A DNA stretch of 31,241 nt from Bacteroidales bacterium UBA4363 (GCA_002393965.1 DGSL01000028.1:1-31241), one strand, 5' to 3'. Counted from the first letter of the stretch, positions 1 to 7,889 are shown. Notes: generated by a model from the sequence alone, not told the origin. Made by a program: numbers and translations.

Positions 1-90
1 TAGGGAATTGCTCTCTTCTGTGGAACGAACTCTCTATTCTGAAAACTTTAGTACTCATATAAAATGTTTTTAGTTAATAATGAAACGTCG

Positions 91-1830
91 TTATTTTAGG
101 TTCTCCTGACAATATTGAATAACCTTTTCGACATATGATTCATGATCTTCTGTCAGAAAATGGTAGACATCTAAATAGATCATGTTCCTATGTTCATTGA
201 ATCCACACTTAAATTTGGATCTAATTGCATTTACGAATTCGGAATTTTCTGATTCCAAGAATATCTGCATGGTTTGTTGGATCACATCTGTAAAATAGAA
301 GTCGGCTTTGCCAGAAGAAAGAGAAGCCCCCAATTGATCTAATCTTTTTCCTGTGCCAATTTCAGATTTCACAACGCCAGGGATAGATAATGCCTTATTT
401 AATAAAATTCTTTTAAGTTCTCTTCTATACTCTTTTGTACGTTTGTCCATTGGCTGTTGAACTTGTTCTTTTGAGGAAATTCCTGTGATAGAGGTAAAAC
501 TCAATTGATTTTCAATGCATTCACTAATTTGATTTTCATCATTATTGTAAACATCAAATATCGAATCTCTTATTTTGTTGAACAATTGAGAAATTTGAAG
601 AGCGCAACGCTTCAAATAGGCATCTGTTTGGCATATTGCATAAAGAACTTGTTCCCATGTCTCATCAAATTCTTCAGATTCTTTTATCTTATTCCTTTCT
701 TCCTCACTTATTATATTGACACCCATTTTTGATAGAGCTTTGTCATCCCAATTTACAAAATCTGAATTGGCTGCCAATATGTTGTAAATCTTAGGATAGG
801 CGACTTGCATGCCAACAAGAGAGATATTTAGAAAAATGTCTAGCTTTCGCTCTCTTTCCTCTTTGCGGTCTTCTTCCTTATTTGTTGCATCTCCTATACA
901 TTTTATAAGTGATAGCGTATTGATAAAACGTTTGATTGATCGAGGATTGCAACCAATTGTTAATTGCTCCGATTTTACTAACGAAGCTACAAACATTTCA
1001 TCTTTTGTGTCAGTTTCATTCAAAACACCTATTTCTAGGAGTTGCTTGACAATATATGAATCTACATTGTATCTGGCAACTGGCATTGAGAATGGCACTT
1101 GGATAATCTTATCAAAGAAAGACCTGAATTCTCGTTCATTGGCAAGTGTCAATTCTCCAAATTTCGGTTTTAATCCCTTTACTACAACATCATAGTCTAT
1201 AGCAAGAACAAACACACAATTTTCTAAAGTGAAAATGTTCTTTAGTAACTCCAATATTTCTACAGCTACAGAAGGATCAATTCTATCTAAATCATCTACA
1301 AAAAAGATGAACCCTTTTCTCCTTGTTTCTTTTAGTACGCTATCAATAGATATTTGAAGACTATTTCGTAATTCACTAACAGAAGAGTCCCTACTTTGAC
1401 AAAGTTCGTCAACAATACCACTATCAAATCCTGTTTTATCAATGACTGCTTTGGCACCAAATTTTAGAAATGTGCCGAATACTTTTTTCACATTCTCCGC
1501 AACATCTCCATTATTCTTGGAATATGCAGAAGTCGCAGACACCATTTTCCCAAGTATCTGCATCATTGTTTCTGTTGGATTAGACATCAGTGAATACTCC
1601 CAAGTGTTTATCCACACGGGATGAAACAATGAACTTTCATTACAAAGTTTTTCACGAAGAACATTCATAAGAGAAGTCTTTCCGCTTCCCCATTCTCCTT
1701 GTAATGCGATTGTAATGGGGGTTGATGTGTTTTCTATGAAAGTCGACAGACCTTTTTCGTATGAACCTATTTGGAATTCATCATCATTCCCTTTGCCTAT
1801 GCGTGGTATATCGGTAATACTTGTTTTCAT
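91..1830 (-). CDS. KAP-family P-loop NTPase
   Basis: A 579-residue protein with the KAP NTPase layout. Walker A is GEWGSGKT at residues 45-52, and the extended Walker B is FIFFVDDLDRID at about 174-185, with the DDLDR signature of the family. A conserved W-x-N-x-WEY segment follows the P-loop at about 73-79. The stretch between P-loop and Walker B, where many KAP proteins carry two membrane helices, has no strong hydrophobic helix here, so this copy is probably soluble. The C-terminal half is helical and unassigned. Family members include PifA-type phage-exclusion proteins, but a defence role here is only inferred. The gene lies 125 nt downstream of a small HTH gene on the same strand. I see no promoter of its own in that gap, so the two are probably co-transcribed. 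Its AT-rich composition suggests transfer. Confidence 0.9.
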   Translation of the reverse strand: MKTSITDIPRIGKGNDDEFQIGSYEKGLSTFIENTSTPITIALQGEWGSGKTSLMNVLREKLCNESSLFHPVWINTWEYSLMSNPTETMMQILGKMVSATSAYSKNNGDVAENVKKVFGTFLKFGAKAVIDKTGFDSGIVDELCQSRDSSVSELRNSLQISIDSVLKETRRKGFIFFVDDLDRIDPSVAVEILELLKNIFTLENCVFVLAIDYDVVVKGLKPKFGELTLANEREFRSFFDKIIQVPFSMPVARYNVDSYIVKQLLEIGVLNETDTKDEMFVASLVKSEQLTIGCNPRSIKRFINTLSLIKCIGDATNKEEDRKEERERKLDIFLNISLVGMQVAYPKIYNILAANSDFVNWDDKALSKMGVNIISEEERNKIKESEEFDETWEQVLYAICQTDAYLKRCALQISQLFNKIRDSIFDVYNNDENQISECIENQLSFTSITGISSKEQVQQPMDKRTKEYRRELKRILLNKALSIPGVVKSEIGTGKRLDQLGASLSSGKADFYFTDVIQQTMQIFLESENSEFVNAIRSKFKCGFNEHRNMIYLDVYHFLTEDHESYVEKVIQYCQENLK

Positions 1831-1955
1831 TTTGATTAATTTATTTAATGTTCAACCACTATCTATAAATCCGTTTGATTGTTTGCAAGATAACTATGTT
1901 GAACATAACTGCTTTGAAATACCGTCGCCAATCACCCTACATATAGCCTATTACA

Positions 1956-2177
1956 CTACACTTCTTTCATCTTTTCACTAAGATCTGCAAAGAAATCGTG
2001 GTCTAAAACTTCACTGATACGTTGGATTTGTTGAGAATGCAGACTTGGACTGTTTAAAATTTCATAGACATGAGTCCTGTGACATGGAATCCTTCTTCCT
2101 AATTCAGATTTAGATATACCGTTACTCTTCATAAATGAGGCTATCATGTTTCCTATGTGTATTTGTTCTCTTTTCAT
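1956..2177 (-). CDS. Small HTH (XRE-like) transcriptional regulator
   Basis: A 73-residue protein that is essentially one helix-turn-helix domain. A short N-terminal helix (HIGNMIASFMKSNGI) is followed by SKSELGRRI and a recognition helix around CHRTHVYEIL, then RISEVLDHDFFADL. Small stand-alone proteins of this kind, with a conserved C-R-T/N-x-V-Y core and a DFF motif, are common in Bacteroidales. The start ATG at 2177 lies four nucleotides from a TTGGCGA box (2181-2187) that recurs in inverted form nearby, which suggests autoregulation. The predicted promoter is about 220 nt upstream, leaving a long leader filled by an inverted repeat. It probably controls the KAP NTPase gene downstream. 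Confidence 0.8.
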   Translation of the reverse strand: MKREQIHIGNMIASFMKSNGISKSELGRRIPCHRTHVYEILNSPSLHSQQIQRISEVLDHDFFADLSEKMKEV

Positions 2178-2194
2178 ATTTTGGCGATTTATGA

Positions 2195-2342
2195 AAAGAA
2201 GCGTGGGAAATTACCGTTGTCTCAAGGTATCGCCAAACACCCCACCTCTACAGTAATACCCACGCATAGCGTAGGCATTCACTTTTGTAGAGATGTTTTA
2301 AAATTTGGCGATTTTGAGACACTCTAAAGCAAACGCTTCTTT
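2195..2342 (-). repeat. Large imperfect inverted repeat in the HTH gene leader
   Basis: Three nested arm pairs can be read directly. AAAGAAGCGT (2195-2204) pairs with ACGCTTCTTT (2333-2342). TGTCTCAA-GGT-ATCGCCAAA (2218-2237) pairs with TTTGGCGAT-T-TTGAGACA (2304-2321). CACCTCTACA (2243-2252) pairs with TGTAGAGATG (2286-2295) with one G-T pair. A competing pairing also exists: GCGTGGG (2201-2207) with CCCACGC (2259-2265). Together they form a 148-bp cruciform or long RNA stem with alternative folds. It lies between the predicted HTH promoter and its start codon. It could be a structured leader, an independent small RNA, a cluster of regulator operators or a MITE remnant. Confidence 0.75.
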
Positions 2343-2403
2343 ATCTATTAATATGTAGATTAATCTATCTTTCTGTTTTTTTATATGGTTTTATAAGTTT
2401 GAG

Positions 2404-2435
2404 CAAAATTACGATTTGAAAACGGAAAACGCAAA
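2404..2435 (-). promoter_or_regulatory. Predicted promoter of the HTH/KAP unit
   Basis: On the minus strand TTTG (2435-2432) is followed after 20 nt by TAATTTTG (2411-2404), matching the Bacteroidetes -33/-7 pattern. Transcription would begin near 2397, giving a leader of about 220 nt that includes the whole inverted repeat. Confidence 0.5.
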
Positions 2436-2483
2436 TTATTATCGGTCCTCCGTTTGTGTTTATTGCCAGACAAATAGTTTCCT

Positions 2484-2596
2484 AATTTTATCCGTCTAAA
2501 GACAGAAAGAATTTGGAATTTTTTGAATTTTATCCGTCCAAAGACCGATAAAATTGTAAAATTTCTAATTTTATACGTCCAGAGACCGATAAAATT
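2484..2596 (+). repeat. Three phased palindromes upstream of the AAA_14 ATPase
   Basis: Three related 30-bp units lie at 2484-2513, 2526-2555 and 2567-2596, spaced 42 and 41 bp start to start. Unit 2 has arms AATTTTATC and GATAAAATT with inner GTC and GAC around a CAAA loop. Unit 3 is nearly identical, and unit 1 has a degenerate right arm. A fourth half-site, TTATCGGTC, is at 2439-2447. The spacing is close to four helical turns, as expected for binding sites on one DNA face. The array ends 26 bp before the ATPase start. Confidence 0.8.
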
Positions 2597-2598
2597 GC

Positions 2599-2606
2599 TA
2601 TTTTTG
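2599..2606 (+). promoter_or_regulatory. Candidate -7 element of the AAA_14 ATPase gene
   Basis: TATTTTTG matches TAnnTTTG directly after palindrome 3. No TTTG stands at the -33 position, which is occupied by the palindrome. Transcription would start at about 2613, leaving almost no leader before ATG 2614 or 2623. Confidence 0.35.
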
Positions 2607-2622
2607 TTTCAAAATGAATTTT

Positions 2623-3831
2623 ATGATACGTAGAAATAGCTATATAAAACAGATACTTCCTTTTATAGATAAGGATTTGATTAAGGTCTTTATGGGAGTC
2701 CGTCGTTGCGGAAAAAGCACGTTGTTGACACAGATAAAAGATCTATTGCTTGAACGTGGAGTTTCACAAAAGCAAATATTGAGTGTTAATTATGAGTCAA
2801 AACGATTCGACCATATAAAGGATGCGGATAACTTATATAAATATGTTTGTCAGTGGCAGTCGGAATGTGATGGAAAAGCATATCTGTTTTTTGATGAAAT
2901 TCAAGAGGTCAAAAATTGGGAAGAGGCAATCAATTCCTTCAGAGTAGATTTTGACTGTGATATATATATTACAGGTTCAAATTCCAGATTGCTTTCTGGT
3001 GAATTGGCTACAAACCTACGTGGAAGATATGTCTCTTTCAATGTTTTTCCTTTCTCTTTTGCAGAAGCCAAGCAATACTACAAAAATGAAGGAGTCGCAA
3101 TATCTGATGAAAAATTATTTGCTGATTTCTTAAAATATGGAGGCTTTCCCCAAAGATTCGTTTTTAATGATGATGACGCGAGGAATGTTTATCTTTCTGA
3201 TTTATATGAAACAATTGTTTTGAAAGATGTGGTAGAGAGAAACGACATAAAGAATGTCGTGCTTTTGAGAAAATTGCTTGAATTTTTCGTGGACAATATA
3301 GGAAATACATTTTCAGCCAATTCCATAGTAAAGAAATTTAAGAGCGAGGGTGTCAAGACAAGTGTTGATACTATTTTGCTTTATATTGAGGCAATCACAA
3401 AATCGTTTGCTTTATATTCTGTACCTCGTTACAACATAACGGGAAAGAAGCTCCTTGAGACTTCTGAGAAATATTATTGTGTCGACTTAGGATTTCGTAC
3501 AATATTAAGTAGAACCGACAAGCTGGATATCGGTCATGTCTGTGAAAATTTGGTCTATATGGAGTTGGTGGCCAGAGGCTGGAATGTGTATGTTGGCAAA
3601 CTTAATGATGCAGAAATTGATTTTGTATGTACGAAAGCTGACAAAACAATATATATACAAGTGGCATATTTAATCACGGAACATGATGTTGATAGGGAAT
3701 TTGGTAATCTTGAGTCTATACGAAACAATTATCCTAAATATGTGATAAGTGCGGATTCAATAGATATGAGTAGAAACGGAATAACCCACTTAAATATCAT
3801 TGATTTCTTAAATCAAGTTGTCGAATGGTAA
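2623..3831 (+). CDS. AAA_14 ATPase with DUF4143 C-terminal domain
   Basis: A 402-residue ATPase, counted from ATG 2623 because family members typically begin M-I-x-R-x-x-Y just before the P-loop. An in-frame ATG at 2614 would add three residues. Walker A is GVRRCGKST at residues 25-33, Walker B is YLFFDEIQE at 87-95, and a sensor-like ITGSNSRLL is at about 117-124. The C-terminal DUF4143 region carries D-A-E-I-D-F-V followed by I-Y-I-Q-V-A-Y, which resembles the core of a PD-(D/E)xK nuclease fold; the usual lysine is replaced by V or A, so cleavage is doubtful. Such genes are abundant and often multicopy in Bacteroidales, and their function is not established. Composition is AT-rich like the KAP gene. 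Confidence 0.92.
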   Translation: MIRRNSYIKQILPFIDKDLIKVFMGVRRCGKSTLLTQIKDLLLERGVSQKQILSVNYESKRFDHIKDADNLYKYVCQWQSECDGKAYLFFDEIQEVKNWEEAINSFRVDFDCDIYITGSNSRLLSGELATNLRGRYVSFNVFPFSFAEAKQYYKNEGVAISDEKLFADFLKYGGFPQRFVFNDDDARNVYLSDLYETIVLKDVVERNDIKNVVLLRKLLEFFVDNIGNTFSANSIVKKFKSEGVKTSVDTILLYIEAITKSFALYSVPRYNITGKKLLETSEKYYCVDLGFRTILSRTDKLDIGHVCENLVYMELVARGWNVYVGKLNDAEIDFVCTKADKTIYIQVAYLITEHDVDREFGNLESIRNNYPKYVISADSIDMSRNGITHLNIIDFLNQVVEW

Positions 3832-3836
3832 AGTAA

Positions 3837-3874
3837 AAATCCCCGAATTCCGCCAAGAATATCGGGGGATTTTA
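3837..3874 (+). terminator. Bidirectional intrinsic terminator
   Basis: AAATCCCCGA (3837-3846) pairs with TCGGGGGATTT (3862-3872). T-rich tracts follow the stem on both strands, so it can end both the ATPase transcript and the leftward helicase transcript. Confidence 0.85.
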
Positions 3875-3876
3875 TA

Positions 3877-3908
3877 ATTACGCATTCTGCATTTCTAATT
3901 TAGCATTT
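3877..3908. repeat. Degenerate AATTAyGCATT-type AT repeat
   Basis: The stretch AATTACGCATTCTGCATTTC and what follows, up to the helicase stop codon, contains three GCATT-like units. It resembles the 14-bp repeat upstream of the same gene (5328-5360) and a patch at 17914-17938. It is probably intergenic low-complexity repeat. Confidence 0.45.
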
Positions 3909-5202
3909 ATTTCGCTATCTCCACTTTCGCTTTTCCTCCTTTGATCTTCGCTCCATCAAGTTTCTTGATTGCGGCAAAGGCTTTGTCGGATCTGATTGCG
4001 ACGTGGGAATAATGGTCGTATAGCATGATCATACCGACGTCTTCTTTTGCCAACTCAGCTGTCTTGATGACGAATCCTGCAACGTCGCCACGGCTGATCT
4101 TCTCTTTCTTTCCACGACTGATATAGACTGGCGTGAATTCGGATTTCATCACAGCATCAGTCGGCTCGAATTTGTATTCTTCCAACTTCTTTGGAAGAAA
4201 ATCCGGCAAACTGAATTCTCTATAAATCATCACATAGGCGGTTCCTGAAGCGGTCTGACGGGCTGTTCGTCCGTTGCGGTGGGTGAATGTCTCGAGTGTG
4301 TTTGGCATCTCGAAATGCACCACATGCTTCACTTGGGATATATCAAGTCCACGTGCGGCAAGATCGGTCGTGACGAGGATTGCTGAGCATCCTGATGCAA
4401 ACATGAATAGTGCTCTCTCTCTATCTTTCTGCTCGAGCTTGCCGTGATACACCACTACGTCGTGTCCGTCTTTCTCCAAAGCATTTGCCACTCGCTCCAC
4501 TGTGTCGCGGAAGTTGCAGAAGACGATTGTGCTTTCGTTGTTGAATGTTGTCACAAGTCCCTGAAGGGTAGGTAGTTTGTCTTTCTCTGGCGACGTTACT
4601 CGCATCAACTTTAAGTTGTCGTTGGGAGTCTCGGTCGTGAAATCCAGCGTCTCCACTGGCTTTTCTCCTGTCCATGGAGTGATGTCGACGCTGCTTGTGG
4701 CTGAGACGAAGATGCGTTTGTCTACTGATGTCAAACTGTCGTTGATGCTCTGCATCTCGGATGAGAATCCCATTTCCAGAGCCTTGTCAAACTCATCCAC
4801 TACCCATGTGTTGATTGTCGACGCCGCGAATGTCTGGCGACGGATATGGTCGAGCACACGGCCCGGTGTGCCAATCACTATTGATGGCTTTTCTCGCAGA
4901 CGTTTCTCTTCCTCAGCTGTGGAGTGGCCTCCGCATAGTAGCGTCGCCTTGATTCCGGATTTCAGACTTCGCAGCACTTCAAAGATCTGTTGCGACAATT
5001 CTCTCGACGGTGATAGGATCAATGCTTTAGATCCGTTTTTAACCACGTCGGCACAAAGAGGAAGAAGGAAAGCCAGGGTCTTTCCTGAACCCGTAGGTGA
5101 GAGAAGAAGGATAGCGTCATTTTTTTGATACACTTCCTGCATTTTCACCTGCATTTCGTTGAGCTGGGCAATGCCCGCATTTTTTATATATTCGTTGATC
5201 AT
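3907..5202 (-). CDS. dbpA: DbpA-like DEAD-box RNA helicase
   Basis: About 431 residues from ATG 5202, which sits just before the conserved helicase start; the frame stays open to 5271, but that extension runs through intergenic hairpins. Motifs in order: Q-motif LNEMQ, Walker A SPTGSGKT, PSRELSQQ (Ia), GTPGR (Ib), motif II VVDEFDK, motif III SAT, FCNFRDT, RGLDIS, and HRNGRTAR (VI). Motif II is DEFD rather than DEAD. The C-terminal region (GDVAGFVIKTAELAKEDVG and on to AIKKLDGAKIKGGKAKVEIAK in part) matches the DbpA RNA-binding domain, which in Escherichia coli recognises hairpin 92 of 23S rRNA. The role is therefore probably assembly of the large ribosomal subunit. It lies 155 nt downstream of recG. 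Confidence 0.88.
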   Translation of the reverse strand: MINEYIKNAGIAQLNEMQVKMQEVYQKNDAILLLSPTGSGKTLAFLLPLCADVVKNGSKALILSPSRELSQQIFEVLRSLKSGIKATLLCGGHSTAEEEKRLREKPSIVIGTPGRVLDHIRRQTFAASTINTWVVDEFDKALEMGFSSEMQSINDSLTSVDKRIFVSATSSVDITPWTGEKPVETLDFTTETPNDNLKLMRVTSPEKDKLPTLQGLVTTFNNESTIVFCNFRDTVERVANALEKDGHDVVVYHGKLEQKDRERALFMFASGCSAILVTTDLAARGLDISQVKHVVHFEMPNTLETFTHRNGRTARQTASGTAYVMIYREFSLPDFLPKKLEEYKFEPTDAVMKSEFTPVYISRGKKEKISRGDVAGFVIKTAELAKEDVGMIMLYDHYSHVAIRSDKAFAAIKKLDGAKIKGGKAKVEIAK

Positions 5203-5225
5203 AGTTTTTTTTTCTTTATCCGACA

Positions 5226-5302
5226 CCTGCTCGCTATGCTCGCAGGAATCGGTTACCGTTGCCGTTGGCAAAGCGTCACCTACGGCGACGGGAAGGTAGG
5301 TG
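5226..5302. repeat. Two small hairpins between recG and the helicase gene
   Basis: CCTGC (5226-5230) pairs with GCAGG (5242-5246) around a partly self-complementary TCGCTATGCTC loop. CACCTAC (5277-5283) pairs with GTAGGTG (5296-5302). The GC-rich block contrasts with the AT repeat next to it. It could be a dispersed repeat or an attenuator in the shared transcript. Confidence 0.5.
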
Positions 5303-5327
5303 TCACCACTTTGTCGGCACGCAAATT

Positions 5328-5360
5328 AATTATGCATTATGAATTATGCATTATGAATTA
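5328..5360. repeat. 14-bp tandem AT repeat at the recG stop
   Basis: AATTATGCATTATG occurs at 5328-5341 and 5342-5355, and a partial third copy overlaps the recG stop codon (5358-5360). Together with the degenerate copy at 3877-3908 it brackets the helicase gene. Confidence 0.75.
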
Positions 5361-7472
5361 CGAAATGTTTCCCCATACATTCAGCTCACGTGCTAAGTGG
5401 GCGAGCTGGTTTGCATAAATCTGATTCTCTGGCAGTTTCAGATCGGGATCTTTTGTGATGATGTTTATTGAAGCGTCTCGCGCACGCATGAGGATAACAC
5501 CGTCGGTGGCGATATTTGCGATACGCATCTTCATCGGTGTGCCGCTCTGCTGTGTGCCTTCGATGTCTCCTTCCCCTCGCAGACGGAGATCCGCTTCAGC
5601 AATTTCAAAACCGTCGTTGGTACGGGTCATGATCTCCATCCTGCGGATTGACTCTTTGGCAAGTTTGACATCAGTCACCAGGATACAGTAGCTTTGGTCT
5701 GCTCCACGCCCTACACGGCCGCGCAGCTGGTGTAGCTGGCTGAGACCGAATCGTTCGGCGCTTTCGATCACCATCACACTGGCGTTAGGCACATTCACTC
5801 CAACCTCGATCACCGTCGTCGCAACCATAATATTTGCCTGGCCTGACACGAATTTCTGCATATTCTCGTCCTTCTCTTCCGACGTCATCTTGCCGTGAAC
5901 CATACATATATTATATTGTGGTTGTGGAAAGACTGCGCACAGACGTTCGTATCCGGCGGTGAGGTTCTGAAAATCGAGTTTTTCACTCTCTTTTATCAGA
6001 GGAAAAACCACGTACACCTGTCTGCCTTTGGCGATTTCCATACGCATGAAGTGGTAGAGCTTTGCTCTGTTGGTGTCATATTGATGGAATGTCTGGATTG
6101 GTTTTCTTCCCGGTGGCAGCTCATCGATTACGGAGACGGAGAGGTCGCCATACAGTGTCATTGCCAAGGTGCGAGGAATCGGAGTCGCCGTCATCACAAG
6201 GATGTGTGGCGGAATGGTGTTTTTATGCCATAGTTTTGAGCGTTGAGCCACACCGAATCGATGTTGCTCATCGATGATAGCCATTCCGAGATTCGCAAAA
6301 ACGACGGGGTCTTCAAGAATTGCGTGAGTGCCTATAAGCACCTGCGTCTCGCCCGATTTTAGCGATGGCAAGAGTTTCTTGCGAACCGCTGCTTTCGTGC
6401 TGCCGGTCAGAAGAGCAACGTTGACACCGATTGGAGTCAGCTGTGCAAATATAGTTTCAAAATGTTGGTTTGCAAGGATTTCCGTTGGGGCAAGCAGACA
6501 CGCTTGATAGCCATTGTCGAGAGCCATCAGCATTGTCATAGTGGCGACGAGGGTCTTTCCGCTACCCACGTCTCCCTGTAGCAGACGGTTCATCTGTTTG
6601 CCGGTGCGTACATCCTCACGTATCTCTTTCAGCACTCTTTTCTGGGCTCCTGTGAGTGGAAAAGGAAGCTGTTTGTTGTAGAAATTGTTGAAATAGTCGG
6701 CGATGCGGGAGAAGACGAGACCATGTTCGTTGATCTGGCGTTTGTAGGCACGCTGCATTTTCAGCTGGATATAGAAAAGTTCCTCAAACTTCAGTCTGTA
6801 CTGAGCTTCGGCTAGAGACTGTGAATTTTCCGGGCTATGGATATTCCATATCGCACGGTTGAGCTCCATCAGATTCTCACGTTCACGGATGTCGGCGGGG
6901 AGAGTCTCGTCGAGTGGGGAAGACTTCAGGTTTTGAAGTTCATCCATGATGATCTGTCGCAACCCGGACGAGTCCAAGTAGTTGCGTTTCATCTTGTCGG
7001 ACGTGTTGTACATGCTCATCAGGCCATTGGTGAGATGCTTTTTAGATGCCGACTCGATGGTGTCCATCTCTGGGTGTGCGATCTGGCATCTGCCTCCAAA
7101 CATGGTCGGCTTGCCGAAAATGATGTATTCTTTGTCAGTCTGGATATGTTCGATGAAATATTGCACTCCCTGAAACCAAACCAGGGAGATAGTGTCTCTG
7201 CCGTCGGAAAATTCAGCGGTGAGACGCAGTTGTCTCCCTTTGCCGACGGTTTTCATCGAGACGACCTTACCTTTTATCTGAACATAGGTGTTGGCTCCTG
7301 AGATTTCACGGATGGAGTAGAATTTGCTTCTGTCGATGTATCTGTAAGGGAAATAATACAACAGGTCCTCTGGGTGAAACACTTCTATCTCACCCTTCAA
7401 CACCTCTGCTTTGCGTGGAGATATGCCTCGGCAGTGTGTCAGTTCTCTTGTTCTGTAGAATGCAGTCGACAA
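5358..7472 (-). CDS. recG: ATP-dependent DNA helicase RecG
   Basis: A 704-residue RecG, about the usual family length. An N-terminal wedge/OB region (IKGKVVSMKTVGKG around residues 65-80) precedes the helicase motifs: LQGDVGSGKTLVA (I), LLAPTEILA (Ia), IIDEQHRFGV (II), MTATPIPRTLAMT (III), and QLRGRVGRG (VI). RecG drives branch migration and regression of stalled forks. The start is unusual. An in-frame stop lies shortly upstream, and the first in-frame ATG would remove about 70 residues including part of the wedge, so TTG at 7472 is the likely start. The toxin gene ends 18 nt upstream. A member of the ispD-recG leftward unit. Confidence 0.95.
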   Translation of the reverse strand: MSTAFYRTRELTHCRGISPRKAEVLKGEIEVFHPEDLLYYFPYRYIDRSKFYSIREISGANTYVQIKGKVVSMKTVGKGRQLRLTAEFSDGRDTISLVWFQGVQYFIEHIQTDKEYIIFGKPTMFGGRCQIAHPEMDTIESASKKHLTNGLMSMYNTSDKMKRNYLDSSGLRQIIMDELQNLKSSPLDETLPADIRERENLMELNRAIWNIHSPENSQSLAEAQYRLKFEELFYIQLKMQRAYKRQINEHGLVFSRIADYFNNFYNKQLPFPLTGAQKRVLKEIREDVRTGKQMNRLLQGDVGSGKTLVATMTMLMALDNGYQACLLAPTEILANQHFETIFAQLTPIGVNVALLTGSTKAAVRKKLLPSLKSGETQVLIGTHAILEDPVVFANLGMAIIDEQHRFGVAQRSKLWHKNTIPPHILVMTATPIPRTLAMTLYGDLSVSVIDELPPGRKPIQTFHQYDTNRAKLYHFMRMEIAKGRQVYVVFPLIKESEKLDFQNLTAGYERLCAVFPQPQYNICMVHGKMTSEEKDENMQKFVSGQANIMVATTVIEVGVNVPNASVMVIESAERFGLSQLHQLRGRVGRGADQSYCILVTDVKLAKESIRRMEIMTRTNDGFEIAEADLRLRGEGDIEGTQQSGTPMKMRIANIATDGVILMRARDASINIITKDPDLKLPENQIYANQLAHLARELNVWGNIS

Positions 7473-7490
7473 ATTATTAGTGTTATATTT

Positions 7491-7889
7491 TTATCTTTTT
7501 CTCCAATTCTCTAATATCAAATTATCAAATCGAGAAAAATGCTTGGTGTTGTCTGTGACTAGAATAAGATTTTTTTCAATAGCTGTGGAAGCGATCATGA
7601 AATCTAATTCGTCTATCATCATTCCTTTGCTTGTCAGTTCTAACTTTTGCATTGCATACAAGTTAGGATTACCAAGAGGTATAATTTGGTATTTATCCAA
7701 AATAGTATTTACTTTTAGGATCTCCGTATCTCTACCTGATTTATATGCACCAAACATCAATTCGTAAGCTGTTATGATTGATAAGCAACATGCTCCTTCT
7801 CCTGCAGAAATCATCATTTGTGCGATATTTTTATCTCCGTGAAGTAAAAAGATCCAGATGTTGGTATCAAGCAAATATTTATTCTCCAT
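7491..7889 (-). CDS. vapC: VapC-type PIN-domain toxin
   Basis: A 132-residue PIN-domain RNase. The acidic tetrad is visible: D8 in LLDTNIW, E43 in AYELMFG, D96 in IDELDFMIA and D113 in LVTDNTKHF. VapC toxins cleave RNA, often initiator tRNA or 23S rRNA; the target here is unknown. The start overlaps the 3' end of the upstream small gene by 11 nt, the usual antitoxin-toxin arrangement. AT-rich composition compared with ispD and recG on either side marks it as an insertion in that operon. Confidence 0.92.
   Translation of the reverse strand: MENKYLLDTNIWIFLLHGDKNIAQMMISAGEGACCLSIITAYELMFGAYKSGRDTEILKVNTILDKYQIIPLGNPNLYAMQKLELTSKGMMIDELDFMIASTAIEKNLILVTDNTKHFSRFDNLILENWRKR

Noticed and set aside
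2195..2342. Retron-type non-coding RNA
   Set aside because: The nested inverted repeat recalls an msr-msd, but no reverse transcriptase gene lies within the window and the AAA_14 and KAP proteins are not typical partners.
2484..2596. CRISPR array
   Set aside because: Only three diverged palindromic units with 11-12 bp between them, no unique spacers of normal length and no cas genes.
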